Positions 44,435-56,574 of a DNA stretch of 64,000 nucleotides are shown in pieces (positions within the stretch are counted from its first letter, which is position 1; the number at the start of each line of letters is the position of its first letter). The position numbers and the translations under genes are program-made. The DNA comes from Antitrichia curtipendula (taxonomy: Eukaryota; Streptophyta; Bryopsida; Hypnales; Leucodontaceae): NCBI GenBank assembly GCA_951230915.1, contig OX579634.1, positions 17,386,725 to 17,450,724 on the forward strand. The letters are read 5' to 3'. The notes below the pieces were generated by a model. The model was not told where the DNA came from, did no database searches, and worked only from the letters and a program-made list of their open reading frames with translations.

Positions 44435-44930
44435 CTCTGAATTGTGAATCTCTTCCGCAATTACATTGAATCTCTTCGTTACTACACTTGAGTCGCGTCG
44501 ATCGATCTGCCTGCAGATTATCTGTGATTCATCCTGCTCGGCTTATTGCTTTTGCGTGGATCTCTCATCTTGACAGGTGCTGTTTCCGACCTCATCTCGA
44601 TTGTAGTTCCCTGTTGGCCGTCATTTCAAGGGAGAGTCTCATGGTCTCGTCTTCGTCGTGCATACACTTTCATGTGACTGTCTGCGGTGCAGTGAATGGC
44701 GGTTGGTCAACGGCTGCTGCCCCTCCCCTCTTCTCTCTCTAAATCTCACAGGATAGAGTTTCTCATTCCTCAGTCCCTCTTTTTGAGTTAACTGACGCAT
44801 TCATGCTTGAAATATTCATTGAAAGTTCACTTTGCACTTAACAATCGATGCTAGTAACATTAAAAACATATTTTTACCGCTAAAAAATGAAGGGGACATT
44901 TTTCATATTGGTATATTTTGGTATCTTCCT
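44435..44930 (-). promoter_or_regulatory. Upstream region of the LBD gene
   Basis: This 496-bp interval directly upstream of the LBD start codon has moderate GC and no recognised coding content. The frame at 44488-44742 on the plus strand does not resemble a known protein. The transcription start could not be located. Confidence 0.4.
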
Positions 44931-45675
44931 TTAACTCCTAGAGGTGAGGGGGTTATTTTGAGTGCCTGTAAGTTTAGGGTTTAGGAATAATTCGCAAAAT
45001 TCAAGCAGATTTTAAAAGTTGTATTCACAAATTACGAATTTTAAAAGTTGCATTCACAAACAAGGCACTTAGGAATAATCCGCAAAATTCAAGCAGATTG
45101 TTGCTTTCAACGATGAATATTAAGTTGGAGTTTAGGTCACTATTAGTGAGGCAAATTGAACTGGTACTCTCGGTTTTAAGATGCTTTGTGTATTGACGGC
45201 CTGCATAATCATAATTTCTGAATATAACTTTTAAAATTTCTTGTGCTCTGTTGATTTTGGTCAATCACTCAAGATCCAATCAACCCCTAATGGAACTGGG
45301 GTGAGTATAGCTCTTGTTTTTTTGACTAGCTCTTGTAACAAACACAATTCTTCATTTGTTGTGGAATAATTTTGATGACCACCACCATTGAAATGAAAGA
45401 AGACTTATGTAGTTTTCCTAAAAAAAAAGATCAACAAAATTGCACAATTTTTGAGAAATGCCACCATTGACAAGATTGATGAAAGGTGTTCAGTTAGGCA
45501 GTACTTTGAACATATGCTCAAATCAGAATGATGAAATCAGAAAATCAGAATTGTGATTTCAATGTGTAATTTTTTTTCAAATCATTTTGAATTTCGGATT
45601 TTCTACAAATGAGAGTTTCACTGCAAGTGTAGTTGCGGAAGCCACCCAGTGGCCCTGTGGTCCCTCAGGGGTTAA
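44931..45675. mobile_element. Candidate TTAA-CCC element, diverged
   Basis: It starts TTAACTCCTAGAGGTGAGGG and ends GTGGTCCCTCAGGGGTTAA, 745 bp. The right terminus is close to the main family (GGTCC..AGGGGTTAA); the left one is weaker. An internal short repeat, AGGAATAATTCGCAAAATTCAAGCAGAT, appears twice (about 44982 and 45071, split here for description only as its first and second halves). It is non-coding. Confidence 0.4.
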
Positions 45676-46054
45676 CAACCCTTAAGTCCTGTTGCTAATA
45701 TCATTCCATACCTACTCCGGTGGGCTAATCTTGCAGATATGTCAATATTTGCGCATTGTTTCAAAAAGCTACACAGCGTCACTCTTCAGATTCATCAGAA
45801 CCTCTGGCTCCCACAACCATGTATCACATTCATACTTCATCCGGCCAGAAGAATTCAGATTCGGCAAATTGGTCCATCTCTACTTTTGTACTGTACATAA
45901 CCACCTAATTCCTGCATTAAATCGGAATGAATGAACTCCAAGCTACCCCTTTGAAACCTAATTATGCACATTCCACAAGAGCAGTCCCGCCAGCATAATG
46001 TACAACTCGAGGGCTTCCAGGGAAAGTTTTTCTTTCCCACACCTTGTTTAGAGA

Positions 46055-48230
46055 TCAAAACTCTTCCTCTTGTACCAGCTCAACACCTGATTCCCTAGTC
46101 GGCATTTTCTCAAGGCTACTCCCTAAAAATTCATCAACTGTGGTCAGCTGCTCTGAGTTTACATTATCAGGTATCAGTACATCGTCCCCGTCACCCACAA
46201 ATAACTCTGGTTGAGCAGACGCCCCAGGCATTTTACTATTGTCTTGCTCCCGTCTGTCCTCCACCTTGGAACCATACTCCTGCATCCTCATATACTGCAT
46301 TGGTGGACCATAGGCATCTGCTGGTACACTCCTCGGTAACTCTCTATTTTTGAAGTCTTGTCCTAACCTACCCAAAGCCTGCAACTTCGGATCATCGTCA
46401 TCACGAACACCCTCGTTAGCATCAGGTGCATAATCCTCGACATCCGCAGATGCCTCTGCTTGGTTTGGCACCATGTCACTAGACTCTGGCTCCCATATAT
46501 CCTCCGAATCGGAACCATATTCCTGCATCCTCATATATTGCCTCGGCGTTGCTTGAGCACGTCTTTGGAATTCCCCATCTTTTTGCTTTCGACCTAATCT
46601 TCTCAGAGCCTGCAGCTTGGGATCTTCATCAAACTCATTCGGAAATTCCTCGTAATCTAGCTGCGTCAGATTCCATCTCCTTGCAGTTTGCGGTTCAGGA
46701 GAGGCGTTGCTCAAACTAGACCCCGGTATCATGTCTACTGAATCTGGCAACCTGGCTTGTGTATCCCGACCCTGCAGAATGCACACGCCACATCAATTCT
46801 TGCGGGGAGAGGAGTACCAGTAGTATAGAGGACCAGCTGTGCAGACCTGGCGTACTATAGGGTATCAAAGGTAACGAAGTCTTATCCAAAGTAAAGAATA
46901 TACTGGTGTATTTAGGAAAACGAGAAGTGAATGACATCAACCCATAGAGGACCTTATTTTGAAAAGAAATTAGTACACCCTAAGCAGGACGGCTTGCACA
47001 GGCCTAGCAGCTGTTCCAGCCTTATCACAAACCCTCCAGAGAGGGAGGGTTTGTGATTCAAGAGGGTTTTCAAAGAGCACCTGGAAAGTTCAAAGTTCAA
47101 AGTTGGGATGTGGGCCTTCATCTAGGGTGACTTCAAAGCATAAGGCATGGAGGAAAAAACAATAAGGTATGCTGGATTTCCTCCTCCAAGTACACTCTAG
47201 TACAACTAGCCATTCTTGCGTGACAAACTTCCAATTATGCCTCAATTGAGTCAATGCTGAACCCAAGTGCATAAGAATCGAATGCTGAATTTTACCTTCA
47301 AAGCCGGAGTCTCGACAGATGTAGAAGAAGAACTCGCCCTTAAAATCTCAACCAGATTTTCAAACACTGGCCTCTCCAGGCAAGGGTCTTCCGAAAGCCA
47401 GAGGTCCACATCCGGAAGATAAACATCTCGAACAGCCATGAACCGCGACAGGCTCTTGATATCCGACAAGACGAGCACCTCCACTGCCTCTCCCACTCGC
47501 ACCTGCTGGTTCTTCTTACTGGGCAACCCTACCTTCATCTGCACAAAATGAACTTCCATTTACCACTTCTGCACTTCCCAAACGAGGACAACACCAAAAA
47601 CCAAGAAGGGCCAGAGCTCCAAACCTCGAGAGTGGCGGAGCTCCCGTCCCCGATGACCAATTTCAAAAAAGGTTTACCAAGGCCTTGCGACTCAAAGATT
47701 TCCTGAAACACATCATCGCTGCGGGGCTTTTTCACCGGCTTCACCAGATTCACGGACAAGACCCTGGCTCTCCAAAGCCCTGCGTACGGGTATTGCAGCC
47801 GCAGGGAAGTATTGGCAAACGCAGTGCTCAGGATGGGATCCCACGCCCAATACAGAGACGCGACGGCAGCGGCCGTGGTGTTGAAGTTGTAGAACACCAC
47901 GGAGCCCGCCAAGGAGATCGCCAATCTCGCCAACCAAGTGGCCGGCGTTCCCAGCTTCTGCAACCTCTGCTCCCCAGAGCCTGACCACGGCAGTACCTGC
48001 GCAATCTCGACGTTCTTCAGCCTCATGATTCGGGGCTTCACCTTCGTCGCTGCAGCCACCACGACGCGGGCGCCATGAGCCCTACCTCGGGAGTGTACCA
48101 GAGGATTCAGTATCCGCGATTTGCTTGCGAAATTCACCGCCCTCAATCCCATTCCTTGCAGCATCGTGCAACTCGAACTGAATTGCAATTGACAACCCAT
48201 AGTTTGCAAATCAGAATAATCGTCTTTCAA
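46055..48230 (-). CDS. Conserved plastid-type protein of unknown function, plant/cyanobacterial family
   Basis: Exons on the minus strand: 47625-48230, 47296-47538, 46055-46771, giving 521 residues with phase-0 GT-AG introns. The first 65 residues are Ser/Arg/Ala-rich, like a transit peptide. A conserved core follows: NVEIAQVLPW, a hydrophobic segment ending VASLYWAWDPI, LQYPYAGLWRARVLSV, ATLEMKVGLP, VRVGEAVEVLVLSD, SRFMAVRDVYLPDVDLWLSE and RPVFENL. This block order matches a short cyanobacterial protein family that, as I recall, is sometimes annotated without proof as a phosphate-transport permease. One or two membrane segments are likely in residues about 95-140. The third exon is an acidic, low-complexity C-terminal extension containing a duplicated module (DPKLQAL.RLG ... 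QYMRMQEYGS). I do not assign a function. The first ATG was chosen; MGCQLQ, ten codons on, is an alternative. Confidence 0.8.
47024..47057. repeat. Perfect 14-bp hairpin in intron 2 of the plastid-protein gene
   Basis: The stems ATCACAAACCCTCC and GGAGGGTTTGTGAT enclose a 6-nt loop. It could be a footprint of a small inverted element or a structured intronic site. Confidence 0.6.
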
Positions 48231-48794
48231 TCATCCTTCCACGACGGGTCCGCACAGACCCCAATTGCCGTTCTTCAGAGGCATTGTGTGCTCCTCATTC
48301 CTAAACCCTCGGAAACCCATGCAACCCTAATCTATCTCTCACTCACCCCACATGCTCTCCACTTGCTTTTGAAAAGCGCGCTTCAATTCCTGTCAAGAGG
48401 GACATCCACCATAGCCACAATTCCTCTCAAAGCGCTGCGCTACTAACCGCAGCCAGGCAGCAATCCTGGTCATTGATGACACTATAAAGAAAATTGCGAA
48501 AAAGCCACCGGACACACCAACACCTGGAATTAGGCTTTCACAACATTCACAGGAAAATCGTGCAATGGTTGCGGGACAGATGAGACTCCCACAACATCAA
48601 GAGCCAGTTACCCGTAAAGTCCCAAGGCCCTCTTTTCATAAAATTACTCAGAATTGTCGTTTCTATTGCAAAGAGCAAAAAACTTTACAAATTGCTTTTT
48701 TTCCCATATCTAATTGAACGATCTTGCATTAAACTAGTATAAGAATATGGGGAAGGAATTTTAAAGACTTGCACCATATAGATTGCAAGTTAAC
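48231..48794. promoter_or_regulatory. Upstream region of the plastid-protein gene
   Basis: The first 250 bp upstream of the start codon have gene-like composition and probably hold the leader and promoter. Beyond about 48500 the sequence becomes AT-rich spacer. No gene is seen. Confidence 0.4.
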
Positions 48795-49250
48795 TTATTA
48801 GCAAGTAAGAATCTACATCCTATGTTTTTATTTTTTTCCAAAAATATTGAAAATTGAGTAAATTAAAGGACTTCAAAGTTTATTTTAGAGTAGAGAATCG
48901 AGAACTTCCTGCAAACTAAAACACCTCATATCTTTTGACTCATTGATCAAAATGGAATGATTAAGTATTTTATGTATAAATCTAAAAAAGCAATTTCAAA
49001 ATTTTATTTTTGAAAAAAGTGATTTTTTCAGATCTGCCCGGACTGCCTGAGTTGAGAAACAAACCACATATTAGGCCATAACTTTTTACTTGTATTCCCA
49101 AATGTCCTGAAATTTAGTGGACTTGAAAGATATTCCTTGTCCACACCTTCTATTAAAATTTGGGCCAAAAATATGGAAATCTCTAGTCACACGTACCAGC
49201 CTAAATTTTCTATGTTGCCAAAAAACGCAACTTGGTCCTTTAGGGGTTAA
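48795..49250 (-). mobile_element. TTAA-bounded piggyBac-like element, truncated copy
   Basis: The right end reads TTGGTCCTTTAGGGGTTAA, finishing at TTAA 49247-49250. Leftward it matches the 23713-24648 copy in inverted orientation: GTTGCCAAAAAACGCAA, CTCTAGTCACACGTACCAGC, ATATTCCTTGTCCAC, GATCTGCCCGG, TTTTGACTCATTGATCAAAA and AATCTACATCCTATG. The far terminus is missing. It is non-coding. Confidence 0.7.
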
Positions 49251-49838
49251 ACTATGGCTCACATAGATTGAAGTCCCTGTGCTCATCTGGAAAAATGAAA
49301 CTAATACAATGAATCTCCACTCTCCATAAGAAGACTATATAAGCTTTGATTAAAGTAATAATATTTTAAAACCAATAGGAGACTTCAATTCCAAGTAGTG
49401 CATCTAGTATTGAGTTTGAGTCTATTCACTCTATTCTGCATCTTAAGCGTAAGGGCAAACTTCAAAGACTTCAAGAGCAAGAGGGACTAAAAAATTGCTC
49501 AAGCGGGAGTAGTAAAGACCAAAAGCAACATTTAATGAAAACACTCAAATTCAAAAGCACATCACAAAGAGAGTGCAAAATGAAGAGGCGCAAACATGTA
49601 TACAACATTAATATGACCAAAAACAATTAACTAAAGACTCTAAAAACAAGTTGGCCAAAAATATTGCTAAAGTGGGAGGAGTAACAATCAAGAACAAGCC
49701 AATAGTGGTAAGACAAGAGAGCTTGCAATATGAAGAGAGGTTGCTAAGAGCAACTATATATGAAGAAGATAAGAGATGAAAAGCAATTCATCAGACAATA
49801 GGAAGAGAAATGATGTTGAACAAATGTTTGAATTGATG

Positions 49839-50121
49839 TTAACCTCTAAAGGACCAAAATTAAAATGATTAAATTAAAATGATTCTTAAAGAATTTTTTT
49901 GAGTTGCCTAGGCTCCCCGCCTAGTAATGAAAACTACATATCATACAATAACTTTTTAACCATGTAGTCAAAAGTTATGGAAATTGTTGGGCCTCGCTGA
50001 TATTCTTGGGGCACATGTAGTGTGAAATTTTCAAAGAAAAAAAATAAAAACTCCGTTTGTAGTGAGTTGCCCAAAATTGCTATGTTGCTAAAGAAATGAT
50101 GTTTGGTCTTTTAGGGGTTAA
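49839..50121. mobile_element. Complete short TTAA-bounded piggyBac-like MITE
   Basis: It starts TTAACCTCTAAAGGACCAAA and ends TTTGGTCTTTTAGGGGTTAA. The ends are inverted repeats with 14 of the first 16 bases after TTAA matching. Length is 283 bp. Internal blocks (GAGTTGCC.AGGCTC, ACCATGTAGTCAAAAGTTATG) are shared with the copy near 23400-23490. It is the clearest complete member of the family in the window. Confidence 0.72.
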
Positions 50122-51590
50122 ACTAGATTTTAAATGGTTGAACTAAAATATGAACAACTTTTTCTCCCAGTCTTTTAGAGCTAAAGGATTTTAAATGGTT
50201 TAAACTAAATCTAAACAACTAATTGAAGCTAAGCAAATGCATAGGTTCAAATCCAAAAGATACAATTCAATCAAACTAAATATAAACAACTAGTTGAAGC
50301 TAAACAACAACTCTTCAAACCAAAGATACTAACACAACTTTTATAGCTCAACCATAAGGGTTCAAATGCAAAGCATTTTAATAAATTCCTATATTTGATT
50401 TGGTTAAAAAAAACTTCAAGAGGCCAGTATTTTATAGTACTTCCAATACTAGTATGATTTTCATTTTTAAAATAATTGTGAAGTAGAAGTTGGTATGAGA
50501 TTGAAGGAAAAATGAAATCATGAATAGCTTTAAGATGGAATTGAAAAACACTAAATAAATCCCAATGGTGAGATTTTTTAATGAATATTCTTAACCTTGT
50601 GGAATTATTTTTTATAAAAGATGTGAAAATTGAGTTCAAAAACAAATAATTTATATCAAAGATTTTGTGGATTTTTTTTGTTTCTAATCCCCTAATTTTG
50701 AGCTTATTGCGGCATAACTTTTTCTCTTGGGCACCAATTGGAATAAAAATTATATTCCCATGAAGCTAATATAATTTTATATTTTAAAAGAAGTTTTAAA
50801 AAATCAACTCAAAAATTGAGGTCACACTAGCCTACCCAAAATCCAAATTTTTATGTCTTTTGTAGGCATTGAGACTTTAGGAGTTAATTGCAAAATAAGA
50901 GCCATTTAGTTAATTGCAAGCGCTAATTAACCCTATAAGGATATGGCCCCCAAGACCAAGGTAATCACCAAATAGGTGCATCTCTATTTCTATAGAAATA
51001 TTAACAATGAAGTCATCCATTGAACATTTTTTAGTTCCACTATATCTTTACAAGTTAACTAGGTTGTTTTGCAAATTGACAAATTGGAAGTTATTGATAT
51101 TGTTGCTAAACAAGGCTCTCCTTCCCCTTCCGCTCCTTCAACAACTTCTTCCTCTTCATCACCCCCTTCCCCTCCACCTCATTTGTTGTCTAATTAGCTT
51201 GTCAAGGAGAGTCGTTTATTATCTTAGGGAACTTAGGGCATTCCCTTTGACTGTGGGGAGGTATGCTAGGGGTTATAATTGCTTAGAGCAGATCCATAGC
51301 AACATTGTAAAGGATCATGGTGCAGAACCTTTACAATATTATTGTGGGCTACTCTTATAATTGGCATATTGTTTAGGTAGGACATTTGACTACACGGCCT
51401 TGAAATTGGTTGAAGTATGAGTCTATAGTTTAAAGAGTGGGACTATATAACTTTTTAAAAATCTAGAAAAAAAATTCAATCAATTGATTTGAAAATAACA
51501 ATTCAGTTATGATACAAAGTATATTATAGTATCTAGACTAAATATTCAAGTGTAAGGTATTTATTATTCGACTAACACCTGCAATGGTAT
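50122..51590. other. AT-rich spacer with unrecognised open frames
   Basis: Frames at 50271-50645 (-) and 51007-51360 (+) are open for 117-124 residues but show no known domain; the second has a Leu/Pro-rich stretch from CTTCC-type repeats. No gene is claimed. Confidence 0.45.
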
Positions 51591-51610
51591 CACTACAAGA
51601 GAAAGGGTGG
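51591..51610 (+). other. Candidate CACTA terminal inverted repeat
   Basis: The sequence CACTACAAGAGAAAGGGTGG matches the En/Spm-type terminus CACTACAAGAAAA. It lies on the side where a TNP2-bearing element would need a left end. The matching right end would be outside the window, so this rests on the motif alone. Confidence 0.4.
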
Positions 51611-52503
51611 TTTTTAAGAAGATATTTCAGTAGAAAATTACTTAAATGCGATCGAAATTGCTGGAAGGTCATGTTCGATATGGGAAATCAGTAAAGTACA
51701 GCATGCGGGTGCTTTTTGGTCACAAAAGGCAACATTGAGGCAGTCTTTTCAAGCTCCTTCCTTGAAAAAGTATTCTGCAAATCATTTCATAGTATTTTTG
51801 TGCGACACAGAGTTCATTACACTTCTTCTATTGGTCACATTCTGTGCGTGCGGCCAAGTGGCTATGGGTCTCCATCCTCATTGGTTCTCTACTGTAGCAT
51901 TCTCGTTTTCATTGTCAGAAACAGTACCAATGTAACTGGATGACCGTTTTAAAAATCTACGAAAGTAATTTTCTTGTCCACTTCTATTTCAGAGTCAGTG
52001 CTGTCGAAGTTGCCTTGAAACTCCAAAAGTATGAAGTTCTGTGGTTTAAATTAACTTCCATCATATGGCCTGTAAGTTACTTGATGAATTCATGTAGAAT
52101 TTTTTTTAGGATGCTTCAAAATAGACTATACAAATGGCCAGTTTCATCGTGCACATTTGTCATGCATTATTTTGTTACAGATGCTCCAATGAAAAGAAAA
52201 ATTTGACCTGGATGACATAATAACCGTCAAGTAGCATAGCACAACAACGATTACAGCAGCAGAAAGCTTATATGGAAAAAGCATACAGCAGAAATGGATA
52301 CTTTTGGAAAAAAAACGAAACCAACATTGTAGTAATAATGAAAGAACTCATTCATAGTTTGCTTCCTCTACATGCAAGCTGTAAGGTCTCGTGTGAACCG
52401 GTACCTTTAAACGAGTGACAGACGTGTAAACAGTAGATTTGGGAATACCGCCTAGCCCACAGAAATTGAGACTAAAAGAGGGTCACATTAGTAATAAATA
52501 AAA

Positions 52504-52809
52504 TAAGGTAGTCTGCTCTAAAAGCGAGCGAGCTCTATAACCGAACATGGCACAGAGGTACATTTTGCTTTCTTCAATGTATCAACAGTGCACATTTCAG
52601 GAGGTGGTCGGTTTTAGTGACCACTGCGTTTTAACTTCAAAAATTTGTAACTAATTATACGAAGGTCCAAAAAATATGAAACGACTTGGATTAGATGCCA
52701 ATTTCATTTTTCTTCCTCTAAAAATTAACTGAAAATTGTTTCAAGGAGTTTAGGTTCCTCGAAAAGGCAAACAGCTCTTAAATGGTCGCTTTAAGAGTAG
52801 ATTACTTTA
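52504..52809 (-). mobile_element. MITE family B, copy 2
   Basis: It starts TAAGGTAGTCTGCTCTAAAA and ends TCTTAA.TGGT..CTTTAAGAGTAGATTACTTTA, the inverted arrangement of the copy at 6107-6418. Internal blocks shared (complemented) are GGTGGTC..TTTTAGTGACCAC, AAGGTCCAAAAAATATGAAA and TGCCAATTTCATTTTTCTTCC. It lies six nucleotides beyond an exon end of the importin pseudogene. Confidence 0.7.
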
Positions 52810-52814
52810 GACAC

Positions 52815-55800
52815 CTGAGCAGCCAGTTTTGCTAACTTCTGTGTGTCTGCTTCGTCATCACCCTCATCATCTTCATCAATCTCTTTGTCCCAATCCCCAT
52901 CCTCATTATGCCAAGGCTCCAAATCCTCATCAGGCATCCTCTTCTAATTCCACAAGTTCTGCAGACTCTACAAGCCTGAACAGATACACGTTTCTCTGAA
53001 GTTAATAAATGATAAGCGCAAAAACAACTAACTACCGCTGTTTTGTGCATATTGTACTTTTCATGCAGTGAAAGGTCTTTACAAAACACTTATCTGCACG
53101 CTGCTCTTTGTAGGCAACAACCAACTTCAATAGAGCCTTGTACACTTTATCCAATCCAGCTTGTCATTCAGGTGGCATGCCTGTGCTTGGAACTACTAGC
53201 AATGAAGTGACCCCTAAGATGTAGACCTTGTCCTGCTCCCTGCAAAATATGAAGTTCATGTTAAGTTCATACAATCGCAATCCTGGCAAGTACACAAAAT
53301 AAGAATCATATTGTAGAAAAAACAGGTGTAAACGAATACAAACAACAATTTTTGAACTAAAAGCTCAGTTTTAGATAGCATCTGACAGAGTGCACAGGTT
53401 TGCCCGATTTCTTGACCTCATATAACATTTGAAACTATACTTGAAAAATTTCACTAGTCACTCCCACATGTTGTAAGATGGTGAGGCGCATTGGTGCATT
53501 ATAAAAAAGTCCATTTGCAACATGAAATAAGTAGACGTAAATCAAAACATGGCAAGACTTTGCAAGATAAGAGCATGATGAAAGGAGCTTACAATCTAGA
53601 TAAATCACAGATATTAAAATAATATACAAAAAAAGAAGCAAATAATACAAAATTCGTTTGATCAGAATACCGATGCAATCAGAAAGAGAAACAGTACTTT
53701 CCAACAGTACCAAGGCAAAAAAGAAAGGGAAGATGAAAGCGACAACTGATCCATACCACATTTATAAACAAGTCCTTCAAGTAATTTTTCTTCATCTTCT
53801 GAAGCCTTTCTACGTTGATACGCAAATAAAGATCCAACTAGTGATCCACCCTTCCTTGACATTTTACAACACAACCTCAATCAACTTTGGAGCTGCTTAT
53901 ATATCACTGTCTCCAAGTTTTTTCTCTGCCAAGAACTGTCAAGAAAACAATAATAAGTGCCTCTTGAAGTCAAGAATTTCAAGATAGCCAAGAAGTAAAC
54001 GGTAAATCTAAAAGGATAGGATCTTTGGTTGCAGTCTCACTGTCAATATCACTTTGAAGAGGCTCAATTGATAATCTGGTTGTCTACATGTAAGGAAGAT
54101 CTCTGTACTTCTTGAAACATAATTATCAAGGGCACCAATGTATCTGTAAATATACCAAGCCTCTGTATAAATACAAGAACATAGATATTCATCAAAGATC
54201 TAAGATGATATATTTTTTTAAATCATGTGCAATAAATTTACAAATTACAATCAGAACCACACACTCCCCATTAACTCTGCAAATTTTGAACATAACAGTG
54301 CATCACATAATCAACAAGGCAAAAAATACTCTTTCAAAATAATCAATGGCCCTGTCCTGAACTGCATCAACCATGAGTGGCCACCACCTCCACATGTTTA
54401 AAGATATTACGGGAGAGAAGTATGTTATGTAAGGCACTATCTCCAACACATCCTCAAACACATCTGCAAACAACAGCACATGCCAGGCAGATCCAAGTGC
54501 AGATCAGAATAACCGTAAGTGCCCTCCAAAAACTTCGTACATCACATGAAAAACCTATATTTTTCCTTTGCAAAGGACAAAAAAACCCATATTAGGCCTC
54601 ATATTTTTCTTAGGAGTACTAACAAGTTTGTTTGGAAAATTCATTTGTTATAAGAATCAAATTTTTTAACTAACAATGTTCTTCACTTAATGTAATGATA
54701 TGAAGATTCTCCATTTAAATTGTACTTTCCACCACATGATCAAACAAAATGGTCGATTTCAAATCATTCATCCTTCATACTTGAAGGCTTAAAAAACATC
54801 TTGCTTCATCTTGCCTTATAATATATTTTTTAATTCTTACAATTCTTTCATTACACATCTTACACTTAAAAAAAAATTATTTACAAATTTAGTACATTAA
54901 CTTGAAAATTGCTTCTCTTCTAATGGTTAACTTGGCTATCATCCTTGAAGCTTGGCTATGATTCTTTGCAGCTCCTATGGAAATGGAAATTCTTGTAAGC
55001 GGCTATTCTCTGGTCATTTGGGCACTTCAGCATAATCTCTACCCAGCTGAGATAATAACTTTCAAATCAGTTTGCGTAAGTATATGTTTCTAGTAAGCAG
55101 ATCTCCAGCTACAATGAGGGAAGAGAAGGTGCATACCTTGCCTGAGAAGTAAGGTTATTCATAAAGTAAGTGCGGATCTGCTTCAGTTCAAATAAATAAT
55201 TATCATATATAACAAACTAAATATAATAAAATGAATAGAGATGTATGATATAAAAACCAGACAGCTTATTAATTTGTGGCTTGCCTAAGCAAGGTCTTTT
55301 TAGATGATTATTTTTTAATATTACCAACAGCACAAACACTTTCAGAAAAAACAAGATACCCTTGATCTAAAACCAACACTACAAGGATTGATGAGCTATT
55401 TTGTAAACATATAACACTTTAAGATTTAAACTAAAACTACTGTTATACGTCCTATCATTGAGGAATATTGGAAAGAAGAAGTGGTGAACTAATACAAAAT
55501 TTACTTTACTCATTTAACAAACTTCGTGAACGCTCAGCCATACAGATCCTATTACGATGAAGGATCGTCTCCGTCATACAATTGAAGGATAGTTACTTTC
55601 TTAAATGACAGTGCAAAAGATAGCGTGATAAAAAAGTTCACCTTAGACATCAGTTGTCAATATCCGCTGCATGATGGGGAGAAGCATTTGCTCCATTAAG
55701 GGGAACAAATCAGGTAAACAACTGGTGGACTCAAAAACAGTGCCAACAGCTCTGAAGCAACCCATTGTAACCAAAGTGCCAAAATCACCTTCATCGGTCT

Positions 55801-55834
55801 TTGAAGCCTCTACATACTTCCAGAATGCAGAAGC
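52815..55834 (-). pseudogene. Importin-beta (SAD2 / importin-7 type) pseudogene fragment with introns
   Basis: Seven exon-like blocks on the minus strand follow the order of the C-terminal half of SAD2/importin-7 nuclear import receptors: 55649-55834 (ASAFWKYVEA, LLPIMQRILTT), about 54340-54463 (FEDVLEIVPYITYFSPVIS), about 54040-54140 (VPLDNYVSRSTEIFLTC), about 53780-53940 (AAPKLIEVVL), about 53440-53530 (GLFYNAPMRLTILQHVGV), 53094-53245 (ILGVTSLLVVP, YKALLKLVVAYKEQ) and 52815-52965 (EIDEDDEGDDEADTQKLAKL, cut for length). Several blocks keep splice-like borders. In-frame stops interrupt at least the fourth and sixth blocks (after SDI, after EVVL, after MPPE), so no receptor can be made. The N-terminal half with the Ran-binding region is absent. 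Retained introns mean DNA-level duplication, not retroposition. It may have been captured by the surrounding CACTA element. Confidence 0.85.
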
Positions 55835-56574
55835 CTGCCTAGTCCCACCTATAGTAGCAACATGACCTACAAAACTTAAGAAATAGACCGTGGTTCTGCA
55901 TAGCTATGGTCCATTTCATACCTGCAATTGCCGTGTTACTTTTGAATCCCAGTTATTGAAGCTGCAATGGTGATGAATCTCACTACACACTTCAACAATT
56001 TAAAAAATACATACTCTTATGGAAGTCAAAGTTGCTAGAAGTATGGGAACACATGCACAAAGGACCACACACAATGCTCTTGTGCACACCTCTGCTGACA
56101 ATCGAAAACAACAGAAACAGAAATGACATAAAATATATGTATCCAAACTATGCAGACGAAGTCCATGGATGCCTGCTATCACACAAATCTGGCCCTCACG
56201 GAAAAGAATAGAGACTGAAAGGAATCCTCTTCAATTCTAAACTTAAAAAAATAAGAGCCAACAGAATTCAAAGTTTTGCATATTCTTAATTCATCTAACC
56301 ACTTCCTGAACAGTCACATATTATACTCCAATATCAAAGAAAGATAACATAGCTATCCGAGCATAAAAAACAAAATCCAAAAATTCTCGAAGGTCACAGA
56401 AGGTCCTCTACCTCTCCCTACCTGTATATGTCGAAGACACACTCTCTGCATACCATCACTTAGTTACACGCACAATATACCGCCCCATTCTGCAATTGTA
56501 TTAATAGACTAACAAACCGGCCTGGTAACTTCCACCTAATTTCAGGTCAAGCATTAAAGCATTCGCAATTCAGG

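Noticed and set aside
53662..53880. 72-residue frame reading MSRKGGSLVGSLF
   Set aside because: It is a shifted reading of an importin pseudogene block; the frame that matches importin is a different one, interrupted by stops.
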